Positions 21,597-29,477 of a stretch of 50,819 nucleotides of DNA are shown one piece after another. Source of the stretch: a virus. The translations under genes and the position numbers were made by a program. The stretch spans positions 1 through 50,819 of the IMG/VR virus record IMGVR_UViG_3300027977_002758. One strand, written 5' to 3'. Position 1 is the stretch's first letter, and each line of letters begins with the position of its first letter. The notes beneath the pieces are model-generated. The model was not told the DNA's origin and ran no database searches. It saw only the letters and a program-made list of their open reading frames with translations.

Positions 21597-23382
21597 GAGC
21601 TGCAGGTGCTGGGGCTCCTGCTTCAGGTGCTGCAGCAGTTTCTGGAGCTGCTGGTGCTTCACCTGGAGCCGGTCCAAAGGCTGGAGGAGCACCTGCCGGC
21701 ACAGCACTGCCTCCTCCACCTGTGAGGCCACCTGGCACAGCTCCTTCAGCACCAGGCTGTTGTACACCTGCTGCATAAACATCTCTCCAATTGGGCCCAT
21801 TGGCTGCAATCTGTTCCAATTCCCAGCGTAACTCATTGTCTTTTCTCAAGAATTCTCTGTTGGCCTTTATTTCAACGTCACTCCAATCCAGATAATTCTT
21901 CTGTGCATAAGTCTTGGAAACACTGTCACCAGCAGTCAGATCATTGAATGCTTTGACTTTGAGTTCTAATTTTTGTGCTTCTCTCATTTCATAAAAATTG
22001 GTTGGCACATTGAAAATGAATGATATGTTTTGTTCCTTTAACTCATACTTGTCCCACAATTTTCTCAATTTGAGATGTGTGATGAATCCATTCTTTAGTC
22101 CTTCTGCAAAATGCTGCTGCACCCTCACAATGAACTTGGCAAATTTTAATTCTTCCCTGAGAACGCTCATGTCAGGTGTGTAGGCATCGTCTGGATTCAA
22201 TCGTGTTACTGGCACCTTGAGACTCTTGTACAATTTCTTCACAAAATAAAGCATCTCTTCCATGCCCCAGGCAGAATTTGCACCTTCCAATTGTTGCACT
22301 GATGTGCCATCAGACCCTGTTCTCTTGGCAAACCAGAAATTATCCAGAATGCTTTGTGGGTTAAATTTTTTGACTGTGCTGCCTTGATCCACATCAAAGG
22401 TCTTTGTGGACCAATATTGCTGCATCAATCTCTTCAAATAAGCTTCAGCCTTGGGTGGCGGCATTGCACCCACATCCACATTGAACACTAAGCGCGAGGG
22501 TGCACGAGCCAGTCGATAAATTACAACTGCATCTTCAATCAAGCTGAGTTGACGATAGGCTCTGCGTGCATTTTCAATGAATGGCAGTCTCATGGTCTTG
22601 TTCTCATTCCAGATGCCACTGTTGATGTAAGTGATCTGATTGACATCCATGGGTATCATTTCATAGCGAACTATCTTGTTGGGATTGTTGGGATCAAAAA
22701 CTGGTTTGCGCAACAGATAACCTTTGATGATCATGTTTTGCACATTGCCAAATATAGGATCAATGAATTCAGTGGGCACAGTCACCACTCCCAGTATGCC
22801 TTCATCTGTATATTCTTTGTGTATTATGTGTTCAAAGTAAATCTCACCATCAATGAGCAATGATCTGAACAATTCAAAACCTCTTCTGTTCAAATCAAAG
22901 TAAGTTATGTATTTCTGAAACTCATCCTCCAGGTTTTGTTTTTCATCCTCTTTTAATTTCATGTCATTGAGTTCCAACAAAACAATTCTGTTGTTGTCAT
23001 CTCTGTTGACACACTCATCACAAATCTCATCCAATGCATCAGCAACTTCAGAGAATGCCGACATGACTCTGTAATCACGCAACCTGGCCAGTTTGTCATG
23101 TTGTATGCTTGCATACATGAACTTGGTGAAGTTGTTATCCAATCCAATGACACCAGTTGGATCAGTGTTGTTGAACATGGTGCTGCTGCTGATGCTGTGA
23201 CGTGCCAGTGCTTCTGAACGCTTGCTACCAGTGTTTTGAAAATCCTTGAACTTGGGGTTCAATTTGCTTATGGTATCGATGGCCGCATAGCCTTGATAGG
23301 GCATGCGGTTGTTGATGAAATTCATTAATGATTGGCCAAACGTTGAGGATCTACCGGCATCCGCATTGGAGTTATCATTCAT
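21580..23382 (-). CDS. gp20: Portal vertex protein, gp20-like
   Basis: 600 residues, slightly longer than T4 gp20 (524). It forms the dodecameric DNA entry ring of the capsid. Recognisable segments include DALDEICDECV, EDAVVIYRLARAPSRLVFNV, MPPPKAEAYLKRLMQQYW, SAWGMEEMLYFVKKLYKSLK and the clip or stem region, with the usual order of a T4-type portal. The last about 60 residues are Ala/Pro/Gly-rich and low complexity, an unusual extension. It stands alone on the minus strand, without prohead protease or major capsid genes next to it. An AATAAATA box precedes the ATG by six bases. Confidence 0.92.
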   Translation of the reverse strand: MNDNSNADAGRSSTFGQSLMNFINNRMPYQGYAAIDTISKLNPKFKDFQNTGSKRSEALARHSISSSTMFNNTDPTGVIGLDNNFTKFMYASIQHDKLARLRDYRVMSAFSEVADALDEICDECVNRDDNNRIVLLELNDMKLKEDEKQNLEDEFQKYITYFDLNRRGFELFRSLLIDGEIYFEHIIHKEYTDEGILGVVTVPTEFIDPIFGNVQNMIIKGYLLRKPVFDPNNPNKIVRYEMIPMDVNQITYINSGIWNENKTMRLPFIENARRAYRQLSLIEDAVVIYRLARAPSRLVFNVDVGAMPPPKAEAYLKRLMQQYWSTKTFDVDQGSTVKKFNPQSILDNFWFAKRTGSDGTSVQQLEGANSAWGMEEMLYFVKKLYKSLKVPVTRLNPDDAYTPDMSVLREELKFAKFIVRVQQHFAEGLKNGFITHLKLRKLWDKYELKEQNISFIFNVPTNFYEMREAQKLELKVKAFNDLTAGDSVSKTYAQKNYLDWSDVEIKANREFLRKDNELRWELEQIAANGPNWRDVYAAGVQQPGAEGAVPGGLTGGGGSAVPAGAPPAFGPAPGEAPAAPETAAAPEAGAPAPAAPTATQ

Positions 23383-23388
23383 ATGGTT

Positions 23389-23396
23389 TATTTATT
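23389..23396 (-). promoter_or_regulatory. Late-promoter-like box AATAAATA (portal)
   Basis: AATAAATA on the minus strand, then aaccat and the ATG at 23382. It fits late expression of a structural gene. Confidence 0.6.
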
Positions 23397-23425
23397 AAAA
23401 AAGCTGGTGTATCAACTTTTACCAC

Positions 23426-23454
23426 TTGATTTTATTGTGTTATTCGATTATAAT
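23426..23454 (+). promoter_or_regulatory. Sigma70-like promoter upstream of heme oxygenase unit
   Basis: TTGATT (23426-23431), 17-nt spacer and perfect TATAAT (23449-23454). The start would fall near 23461, giving a leader of about 19 bases that contains AAGGG before the ATG at 23480. This suggests early expression of the heme oxygenase and following genes. Confidence 0.7.
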
Positions 23455-23479
23455 ACTAACGGTATAAAGGGTATCTATA

Positions 23480-23677
23480 ATGAGATTAATCAAATATTTT
23501 GACGTTCGGTTCACTTTTCCAAAAATTCTATTCATTTATAACAAGGGATATGATGATAAAAACTTTGGATTGCATGTTACTAATCTAGATACAGGTGTAC
23601 ATATGTGTGCATATGATTATGGATATGATTTGAGAATACAATTGTTTGGATTTGGAATCTGCATATGGTGGATGTAG
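23480..23677 (+). CDS. Small hypothetical protein, 65 aa
   Basis: Unrecognised. It is aromatic-rich (FDVRFTFPKILFIYNKGYDD; many Tyr, Phe and Gly) and probably beta-type, with a hydrophobic end (FGFGICIWWM). It overlaps the heme oxygenase frame by 13 bases and so would be translated just before it. It follows the best early promoter of the window. It may be a leader-type gene or a small heme-related accessory; neither is supported by motifs. Confidence 0.5.
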   Translation: MRLIKYFDVRFTFPKILFIYNKGYDDKNFGLHVTNLDTGVHMCAYDYGYDLRIQLFGFGICIWWM

Positions 23678-24297
23678 TACTTAAATTCCTACACCTGGTA
23701 AATGTAATTACAGCTTACAAACCAACTGCATATTCCAAGCTAATCAGAAGTTCCACGAAACAGAAACATGATTTAATTGAGTCTCACCCTTTCATAAAAC
23801 AAATTATCAAAGGCACTTTGAATGATGAAGCATATGCAGCATACCTTTTCAACCTAAGCTACATATACAGGGAAATTGAACATAATTTTTATACTGAAAT
23901 TAATGGCATGGATTTAATTCAAACAAAAAAAATTCTACACGACATTGAATCTTATAAGAAATTTTTAAATCTAAACTCAGATGTATTCTGTGCAAGCTAT
24001 TACAAAGATTGGTTGAATCACATCAAGAGCAAACCCAAGTTCTTCCGGAAGACTGACCTGTATATCAGATGGTTGGCAGATATGTATGGAGGTCAGATAA
24101 TCAAAAGAAAAGTAAGATTTGGTACCAAATATGTTTTTGATAATCTGAGGACCAAGATCAAGAAAATCAGACACTTCATTGAACAGGGATTGAACCACAA
24201 CAACATTCAGATTTTCATTGATGAAATCAACACATCTTATGATCTGCATTACAGGCTTGTGGATCAGCTGTCAAAATATTATCATATTGATAAATGA
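23665..24297 (+). CDS. ho1: Heme oxygenase
   Basis: 210 residues, close to the usual length of bacterial and cyanophage enzymes. It opens heme to biliverdin IXalpha, CO and Fe2+. The proximal heme ligand is His35 in KLIRSSTKQKHDLIE; ESHPFIKQIIKGTL and YAAYLFNLSYIYREIE follow as in the family. The distal helix shows LADMYGGQIIKR, with Asp139 matching the catalytic Asp and Gly142/Gly143 the heme-contacting glycines. The first 20 residues before AYSKL are an extra hydrophobic stretch, so the true start may be slightly downstream, though no other ATG or GTG fits well. No bilin reductase is seen in this window. Confidence 0.92.
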   Translation: MVDVVLKFLHLVNVITAYKPTAYSKLIRSSTKQKHDLIESHPFIKQIIKGTLNDEAYAAYLFNLSYIYREIEHNFYTEINGMDLIQTKKILHDIESYKKFLNLNSDVFCASYYKDWLNHIKSKPKFFRKTDLYIRWLADMYGGQIIKRKVRFGTKYVFDNLRTKIKKIRHFIEQGLNHNNIQIFIDEINTSYDLHYRLVDQLSKYYHIDK

Positions 24298-24319
24298 AAA
24301 TATCAGCTATAATTGAATT

Positions 24320-24910
24320 ATGATAATTAAAGACATTAAGACATATGATGGTGTATTGTTGCACAGTAGATTTGCTTACAAATATTTCAAGAGTAAAGTT
24401 TTACCCATTGGCAACATCATAGCTTTCAGAGGTTCAGCAAATGTTGAAACAGAGGGATTGATTGATCAAGAGGATGCCATCAACAAGGATTTCATCTACA
24501 GTGAAGACATGATCCACTTTCTGTATGAAATGCCTCTCATAAAGGAAAGTTTTGGTGCCGTGGCCTATCAGAGACTATTCAACTCCAACGTTGCCTCAAT
24601 ATTGGCCAAGTACTTGGATGCACCCATTGAGGTGGATGGTGATGATTTGATGATTGTCAAAGAATTTACCAAAAACAAAATTACCCAAACCAAGGGAAAA
24701 TGCAGCGTGAGCATAGTGCATGTCAAGGATGGAGCTGCACTAGGCCACACAGGTATCAATGTGGAAGCCGGTGACAAGGCACCTGCTTTTGCTTACAGTA
24801 CCAAATTGAATGATGATCAATGCAAGGAATTCATGACCAAGGTTATCGAGCACTTTTACAACATGAATGATGACATCTTCATTGCTACGACAAAAATTAT
24901 ATCTCATTGA
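24320..24910 (+). CDS. DUF366-like protein
   Basis: 196 residues. The N-terminal YDGVLLHSRFAYKYF, IIAFRGSANVETEGLIDQED, YSEDMIHFLYEMP and DGDDLMIV resemble the DUF366 family (PF04017) of archaea and thermophilic bacteria, which I recall as having a biotin/lipoate-ligase-like fold. The biochemical function of that family is not established. Fit is from memory of the motif order, so alternatives are open. It follows the heme oxygenase by 22 bases and overlaps the next gene, which probably starts at TTG, by four bases. Confidence 0.55.
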   Translation: MIIKDIKTYDGVLLHSRFAYKYFKSKVLPIGNIIAFRGSANVETEGLIDQEDAINKDFIYSEDMIHFLYEMPLIKESFGAVAYQRLFNSNVASILAKYLDAPIEVDGDDLMIVKEFTKNKITQTKGKCSVSIVHVKDGAALGHTGINVEAGDKAPAFAYSTKLNDDQCKEFMTKVIEHFYNMNDDIFIATTKIISH

Positions 24911-25182
24911 ACATATTTGACATCATTAATGATGTGGCCTTCTCCAAGAAGATCAGACCCAATTTCAACCTGGAAGAAGAGAAGAACATCCAGCCGTTTC
25001 TCTTGAATAGATGGATGTCCATGTTGGATCCATCTGCAGCCCTCATAGTCAATGAAACACTCAACAAATATGGCAGAAATTTAAGCAGTTACGAATGTTA
25101 CAGATTTCTAGCAAATGTATTGCCAAAATATAAGTTTAAAAGAATAGAATACATCAAGAAGCCCAAGATTAAAGATAGTTGA
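24907..25182 (+). CDS. Probable clamp-loader small subunit (gp62-like)
   Basis: 91 residues. The pattern PFLLNRWMSM, then LIVNETLNKYG, then RFLANVLPKYKFKRIEYIKK resembles the N-terminal part of phage clamp-loader A subunits (gp62 group), which with gp44 load the sliding clamp. Compared with T4 gp62 (187 residues) it is half length, as in some marine phages (recollection). The start is TTG at 24907, coupled to the stop of the upstream gene. No gp44 or gp45 lies in the window. Confidence 0.45.
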   Translation: MNIFDIINDVAFSKKIRPNFNLEEEKNIQPFLLNRWMSMLDPSAALIVNETLNKYGRNLSSYECYRFLANVLPKYKFKRIEYIKKPKIKDS

Positions 25183-25198
25183 TATAGTAGTATTTACC

Positions 25199-25206
25199 CA
25201 TAAATG
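25199..25206 (+). promoter_or_regulatory. Late-promoter-like box CATAAATG
   Basis: CATAAATG, five bases before the ATG at 25212; last base differs from the consensus. Confidence 0.4.
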
Positions 25207-25211
25207 ATTGC

Positions 25212-25661
25212 ATGGGAAAACCAAGCATTGATTCACTACCGGTACAGAAAAGTTTAATTGATTTAAGCGGACTACCAAAGAATACCTTCAACAGTGTGTT
25301 GATGGGTTATGATCTGGTGAATGTGTTGGATGATATTCTGTTGGTGGAATTCACAGATTCAACTCACACAGGAAATGAAATAATAAGAAATGGCATTGTG
25401 GTGCCTGTTAATGCAGACACAAATGCCTGGAGAATTGGAAAGACCATAATTGCAGGCCCATCCTGCAAGTTGGTGAAGAAAGATGATTACATCTGTTTCC
25501 CAAACAACATGGGCATACCAATTGCAAACATAGTTGTGAAGGGATATGGCACACTCAGGCAAGGCATATTTTTAAATGAACAGAGGATATTCGGTATTGT
25601 TGAACCAAGAGAGGACAATGTTAATCAATCTAACAAGCCTAAAGTCCGTGCTACAAAATAA
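25212..25661 (+). CDS. GroES/gp31-like co-chaperonin
   Basis: 149 residues. The GroES beta-barrel pattern is visible from about residue 36: VNVLDDILLVEF, a mobile-loop region THTGNEIIRNGIVVP, WRIGKTIIAGPSCKLVKKDD, then YICFPNN and the closing IFLNEQRIFGIVEPRE. T4 gp31 replaces GroES to fold the major capsid protein with host GroEL. A 30-residue N-terminal extension and a short basic tail are additions. It overlaps the following gene by 44 bases. Confidence 0.7.
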   Translation: MGKPSIDSLPVQKSLIDLSGLPKNTFNSVLMGYDLVNVLDDILLVEFTDSTHTGNEIIRNGIVVPVNADTNAWRIGKTIIAGPSCKLVKKDDYICFPNNMGIPIANIVVKGYGTLRQGIFLNEQRIFGIVEPREDNVNQSNKPKVRATK

Positions 25662-25995
25662 TGTTTGCGAGATAAAGTTTGTAAGACGTATCCCCAGACC
25701 AGGTAGACCTCCATTCAGAAGAATGTTATGTACCACTTCACCTGCAGTACTCAACTCTGTAAATGGCAGAATAACGTTAAACTACAGACCTTCAACCAAA
25801 CCCCTGAAGTATGATCCTAACCAGAAAAGCCTGGTTATTGCTTGGGATATTTTTATGCAAGATTACAGATGTGTGAATACTAACAGCTGTGACCTCATAA
25901 CCTCCATACCGGCAGGTGACGCTTTTTGGACTTATTTTCAAAAAAATCTAATAAAATTAACCACTGCACAAAAGCTTGCATTCATGGATTCATAA
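25618..25995 (+). CDS. WYL_2/DUF2693-like SH3-barrel protein
   Basis: 125 residues from the ATG at 25618, preferred to an ATG at 25576 that would overlap the co-chaperonin gene more. CEIKFVRRIPRPGRPPFRRM, then LCTTS and the later LVIAWDIFMQDYRCVN fit the phage WYL_2 family, predicted to have an Sm-like/SH3 beta-barrel fold and suspected nucleic-acid or regulatory roles. The C-terminal 25 residues are helical. The function is unproven. Confidence 0.6.
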   Translation: MLINLTSLKSVLQNNVCEIKFVRRIPRPGRPPFRRMLCTTSPAVLNSVNGRITLNYRPSTKPLKYDPNQKSLVIAWDIFMQDYRCVNTNSCDLITSIPAGDAFWTYFQKNLIKLTTAQKLAFMDS

Positions 25996-25996
25996 T

Positions 25997-26332
25997 ATGT
26001 TATACGAAAAACTAGAAAGACACATGAATGGCTTGCTGCAAAGAAAAATTGAAATATGTCTCAACAATAAAACTCTTAAAACAGGCAAATTGATACTATT
26101 TTCGGTAAAAGACTTCTACATATGTTTCACTCTGCTTATAAACAATGTCAAAAAAGTATATGAAATGCCTTATCCGTTTAAATTTGATTACCTGGAACAA
26201 GGTGTTACTTTGTGCTATCAAGAAAAACACATAACTTTCAAAGGTAGGAAGCCGGATTTCTATTCGGAGCTCTTCATTGTGAAACCAAATAAATTTTTAA
26301 ATCAACAAGTGCACATAAAATACGTAGAATAA
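25997..26332 (+). CDS. Hypothetical protein, 111 aa
   Basis: Unrecognised. The ATG at 25997, two bases after the preceding stop, is preferred over an upstream ATG inside that gene. The protein is beta-rich: KIEICLNNKTLKTGKLILFS, VKDFYICFTLL, KVYEMPYPFKFDYLE, KHITFKG. It lies between the WYL_2-like gene and bS21 in the same direction and is likely part of the same early unit. Confidence 0.55.
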   Translation: MLYEKLERHMNGLLQRKIEICLNNKTLKTGKLILFSVKDFYICFTLLINNVKKVYEMPYPFKFDYLEQGVTLCYQEKHITFKGRKPDFYSELFIVKPNKFLNQQVHIKYVE

Positions 26333-26362
26333 CTCGGTCTCCATTATATAATAATACCAATT

Positions 26363-26569
26363 ATGAGAACAGTACATTGTGAAGTGAAGTTAGACAAAAA
26401 GAGGTGCACAGACAAGGATTATTTTGATTCCAAGCTCAAGCAATTTTCCCGTGAAGTGAAGAGAAGTGGTGTTTTGGAAGACCTGAGAAAAAAGGTTTGT
26501 TTTCTTAAGCCCTCACAGATGAGGAAGCTAAACAAACAGACAAAACATCTCAAGTGGCGCTTCTATTGA
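26363..26569 (+). CDS. rpsU: Phage-encoded ribosomal protein bS21
   Basis: 68 residues. The core matches bS21: KLKQFSREVKRSGVLEDLRK at 24-43 corresponds to the bacterial helix containing FKRxxEKxGxxxELRxR, followed by the KPSQMRKLNKQTKHLK basic tail. bS21 binds the 30S platform next to the anti-Shine-Dalgarno end of 16S rRNA and takes part in initiation. An N-terminal stretch of about 20 residues is phage-type. It lies four bases before the helicase gene. Phage bS21 genes are known in marine phages, including pelagiphages. It could replace host bS21 in ribosomes (inference). Confidence 0.88.
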   Translation: MRTVHCEVKLDKKRCTDKDYFDSKLKQFSREVKRSGVLEDLRKKVCFLKPSQMRKLNKQTKHLKWRFY

Positions 26570-26572
26570 TTT

Positions 26573-28195
26573 GTGTTTCAGAAATTAATTAACTTCTTTC
26601 CCAAGGAGTATGCACCTAGTGGTACACAGGTAGATTTGTTAAAACAGATAACTGACAAATTACACAAAAACGAGAAATTTATTATTGTCAGTGCACCTAC
26701 TGGCATAGGCAAGAGTTTCATACCAGTAACAGTTGGCAACAGCAGCAACAAGCCCTCAGAACTGTTTGTAAAGAAGGTAGATTCCTATGATGTGTACAGA
26801 CAAGATCATCACGGCAATTATCTACACTCAGTTGAATGTGAATCTGAACCACCTTTTGGTACTTTCATACTAACCATAACAAAAAATCTACAAGATCAAT
26901 ACAGTCAGCTGTTTTCCTATTTGCCTGTTCTCAAGGGCAAGACGAATTACTGCTGCAACATTGATACAAATTATGATGTGGAAACAGCCCCTTGTCTGTT
27001 TGTATCAAGATTAAAAGAAGAATGCTGGGAGAAAAGCAAATGCAGTTATTATAACAGCAGAAATGCAGCAATAAAATCCACTGTGTCGGTCTTGAATTAC
27101 AAGATGTTTTTTTCACTACCATCTCATGTGAAGCGAAAAAACTACATTGTTTGCGATGAAGCTAATGAACTGGAGCATGAAATAATCAAGCAGTACAGTG
27201 TTGTCATAGAATATCAGAAGCTTGAAGATTATAAAATTAATGTCAATAAAATATACAATGAAAACTCCAATCAAGTGAGACATTGGATAATGGATTTGGC
27301 ATTTAAACTCACTGAACAAATAAACCGATCCACTGGAAAAAAAGATAGTAATTTAGTCATGGGTGAGCGCAAGAAGATTATATCTCTAAAAAACCTCTTC
27401 AATTCCATAATGACTGTGGATCGCTTCTGGGATCAAATTGAATGGGTGGTGGAGAGAAATGCAAGATTTGTAAAACTAACACCTTTGTCAACTGATGTGC
27501 TGGCGCAAAACATATTCAATTATGCAGATCAGGTGATTCTCATGAGTGCAACCATCATAGATCACAAGGCTTTCGCTCAAACTCTTGGCATCAAAAAATA
27601 TGCCTACATTGAAGCACCGTCCACCTTTGATGCATCAAAGAGCCCCATCTATGTTACCACTAGCAACAAGTTAAATCATAGCAACATTGATAGATGCATT
27701 AGTAACTTAGCCAAGAGCATCAAGTCGATATGCAACATGCACAAAGGTCAAAAAGGCATCATACATACACACAGCCTGGACATCACCGAAAAACTCAAGT
27801 CACATCTGAAGGATGATGCAAAATTTCTCTTTCGCGACAGAATCACCCCCAATGAAGAAATATTAAAACAACATCTCAACTCACCTGAACCCACAGTGCT
27901 TGTGAGTCCATCTCTCACCCATGGTGTTGATCTGAAGGATGAATTGGCAAGATTCTGCATCATTGTGAAACTGCCATATTTGCCACTAGGTGACAAAAGA
28001 ATCAAGAGAAAATTCACTGTTGACAAGGAGTGGTATGAGAACACCATGCTCAACAATCTTGTTCAAATGTGTGGCCGCACCACCAGAAGCAAGAATGACT
28101 TCAGCTCCACGTATTTACTTGACGGCCATGCACCTAGAATAATTACAAACTGCAAGAATAAACTACCCAAATACTTTCTCGATAGAATATATTAA
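26573..28195 (+). CDS. XPD/DinG-like superfamily 2 helicase with Fe-S cysteines
   Basis: 540 residues. Walker A APTGIGKS is at 41-48. Four cysteines at 127/128, 141, 151 and 157 stand where XPD and DinG hold a 4Fe-4S cluster. Walker B is DEAN at 195-198 instead of DEAH. The second RecA domain shows LMSATI, GIIHTHS, VSPSLTHGVDLKD and motif VI QMCGRTTRS. It should be an ATP-dependent 5'-3' DNA helicase of the Rad3 group, for repair, recombination or removal of R-loops. Start is GTG at 26573; no ATG is available near. Confidence 0.88.
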   Translation: MFQKLINFFPKEYAPSGTQVDLLKQITDKLHKNEKFIIVSAPTGIGKSFIPVTVGNSSNKPSELFVKKVDSYDVYRQDHHGNYLHSVECESEPPFGTFILTITKNLQDQYSQLFSYLPVLKGKTNYCCNIDTNYDVETAPCLFVSRLKEECWEKSKCSYYNSRNAAIKSTVSVLNYKMFFSLPSHVKRKNYIVCDEANELEHEIIKQYSVVIEYQKLEDYKINVNKIYNENSNQVRHWIMDLAFKLTEQINRSTGKKDSNLVMGERKKIISLKNLFNSIMTVDRFWDQIEWVVERNARFVKLTPLSTDVLAQNIFNYADQVILMSATIIDHKAFAQTLGIKKYAYIEAPSTFDASKSPIYVTTSNKLNHSNIDRCISNLAKSIKSICNMHKGQKGIIHTHSLDITEKLKSHLKDDAKFLFRDRITPNEEILKQHLNSPEPTVLVSPSLTHGVDLKDELARFCIIVKLPYLPLGDKRIKRKFTVDKEWYENTMLNNLVQMCGRTTRSKNDFSSTYLLDGHAPRIITNCKNKLPKYFLDRIY

Positions 28196-28210
28196 TACTT
28201 CTGCAGTTGT

Positions 28211-28218
28211 ATTAAATA
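28211..28218 (+). promoter_or_regulatory. Late-promoter-like box ATTAAATA
   Basis: ATTAAATA, seven bases before the ATG at 28226. It opens the late structural block. Confidence 0.5.
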
Positions 28219-28225
28219 ATAGGCA

Positions 28226-29044
28226 ATGAAGCAGAAATCATTTCATTTTGAAGTAAAAGACCTGTTGGTACAGTTTTTGGCCGCATTTAATGATGTAGTT
28301 ATCAACAGATACAACAAAAACAGAGAAGCCAAGAGTCAATTGCAGGTCAAATATGTTTATGCTCCCAAACAGAGGGTGTTGTTTGATTTGATAAACCCTG
28401 GGCAAAATCTCACCTTGCCAATTGTGAGTGTCACCATCAAGAACATCGCCAGGGACAACGAAAGGGTGTTCAACAAGACTGCAGGTTTTTATGCACCTGG
28501 CACACCATACGAAAGAAATCCTGGTTACCTGACAAATTTCTACAGATCTCCAGTACCAGTCAATATTTCTGTGGACATGAGCATTCTGGCAAGATATCAA
28601 ACTGACATGGATCAAATTTTAAGCAATTTTATTCCTTTTAACAACCCCTACATCATATTGAGCTGGACTGTGCCCAAAAAATTCAATTTACCTTACACAC
28701 AAGAAATCAGAACAGAGGTGTCATGGAATGGACAACTCAACATGGAGTACCCAGTGGACATAAATGGCAATCAGAAAGCACAGATAGTCGCCAGCACTTC
28801 TTTCACAATAAAAGGATTCATATTTCCAATTGAGCAAGATCCTGCCAAAAATATATTCAAAATTGATGTGAGCATGACAGCGGTTTCTGCAGGCTCTGTG
28901 CTTGAATATGGCAATTACATTGCTCTGAGTGCTCAAGTCATTACTGCAGATAACACCATATTGTCCAGCTTCTACAATACTGACACATTCTCCATATCTG
29001 GCAGACCCACCATCACCAATGTGAATCTTGATCCTTCAATATGA
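28226..29044 (+). CDS. gp15: Tail sheath stabiliser/completion protein, gp15-like
   Basis: 272 residues, the same length as T4 gp15. VKYVYAPKQRVLF, LPIVSVTIKNIARDNER, then SPVPVNISVDMSILARYQTD and MDQILSNFIPFNNPYIILSW follow the gp15 order, where the terminator hexamer caps the tail tube and sheath and joins tail to neck. The C-terminal part is shorter in charge than in T4. It is the first gene of the structural block and shares its last bases with two overlapping downstream frames. Confidence 0.8.
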   Translation: MKQKSFHFEVKDLLVQFLAAFNDVVINRYNKNREAKSQLQVKYVYAPKQRVLFDLINPGQNLTLPIVSVTIKNIARDNERVFNKTAGFYAPGTPYERNPGYLTNFYRSPVPVNISVDMSILARYQTDMDQILSNFIPFNNPYIILSWTVPKKFNLPYTQEIRTEVSWNGQLNMEYPVDINGNQKAQIVASTSFTIKGFIFPIEQDPAKNIFKIDVSMTAVSAGSVLEYGNYIALSAQVITADNTILSSFYNTDTFSISGRPTITNVNLDPSI

Positions 29045-29157
29045 AACAAAAAAATCCACTCATACCGGTGTTTACCATTTATACTGGAGTTTCTGGTCGC
29101 AGAATCACCTTCAAGGTGACATGTTCAAATACAGAACTGATGTTGGATTGTATTTGA
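29041..29157 (+). CDS. Short frame coupled to gp15 by ATGA, 38 aa
   Basis: ATGA overlap with the gp15 stop makes this the best-placed start downstream of gp15. The 38 residues (MKQKNPLIPVFTIYTGVSG and so on) look like a beta-type N-terminus, but the frame stops early and overlaps the next gene in another frame. It may be a real small gene, or the 5' part of the following gene separated by a frameshift, either programmed or a sequence error. Confidence 0.35.
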   Translation: MKQKNPLIPVFTIYTGVSGRRITFKVTCSNTELMLDCI

Positions 29158-29411
29158 GTTCCAGCAGCTTTGATGGATCACAGAAATATTATGATTTATA
29201 TAGCAATGTGAAAAGCATCAGCTCCAACAACCCCCCATTTAGTGCATACCCTCTGAGCAACTATGACGTTAACAACAATAATATCTTAAACTTTGAAATG
29301 CCCGCTAGAACCAGAGCAGAAAAACTGGATATAATATATGCAAATCCTGCTGGTTACATAAAGGCCTCTCAAATGGATGGGTTTACCTTCATTCGTGTTT
29401 TAACTTCCTAA
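29119..29411 (+). CDS. Hypothetical structural protein, 97 aa
   Basis: The ATG at 29119 follows AAGGTGAC, a possible ribosome-binding site; the frame is open from 29028, but the upstream part reads like out-of-frame sequence. The protein (FKYRTDVGLYLSSSSFDG, a proline/serine-rich middle, then FEMPARTRAEKLDIIYANP) is polar and beta-type, likely a virion or assembly component by position. Its true start is uncertain and a join with the 29041 frame is possible. Confidence 0.45.
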
Positions 29412-29464
29412 ATGTGTCAATCTCATGATAAAATGCAATAGGCAGTTGATTTGTCTGTTTATCT

Positions 29465-29472
29465 AATAAATG
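29465..29472 (+). promoter_or_regulatory. Late-promoter-like box AATAAATG
   Basis: AATAAATG, five bases before the ATG at 29478. Confidence 0.35.
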
Positions 29473-29477
29473 TTCTT

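Noticed and set aside
23480-25182. A ferredoxin-dependent bilin reductase near heme oxygenase
   Set aside because: I read the neighbours on both strands and none shows the family's length or motifs.
3328-29460. Shared 15-mer TTGATTTGTCTGTTT at 3328 and 29446 as a regulatory element
   Set aside because: One such repeat of this length is expected by chance in a low-GC 51-kb sequence, and the positions relative to genes differ.
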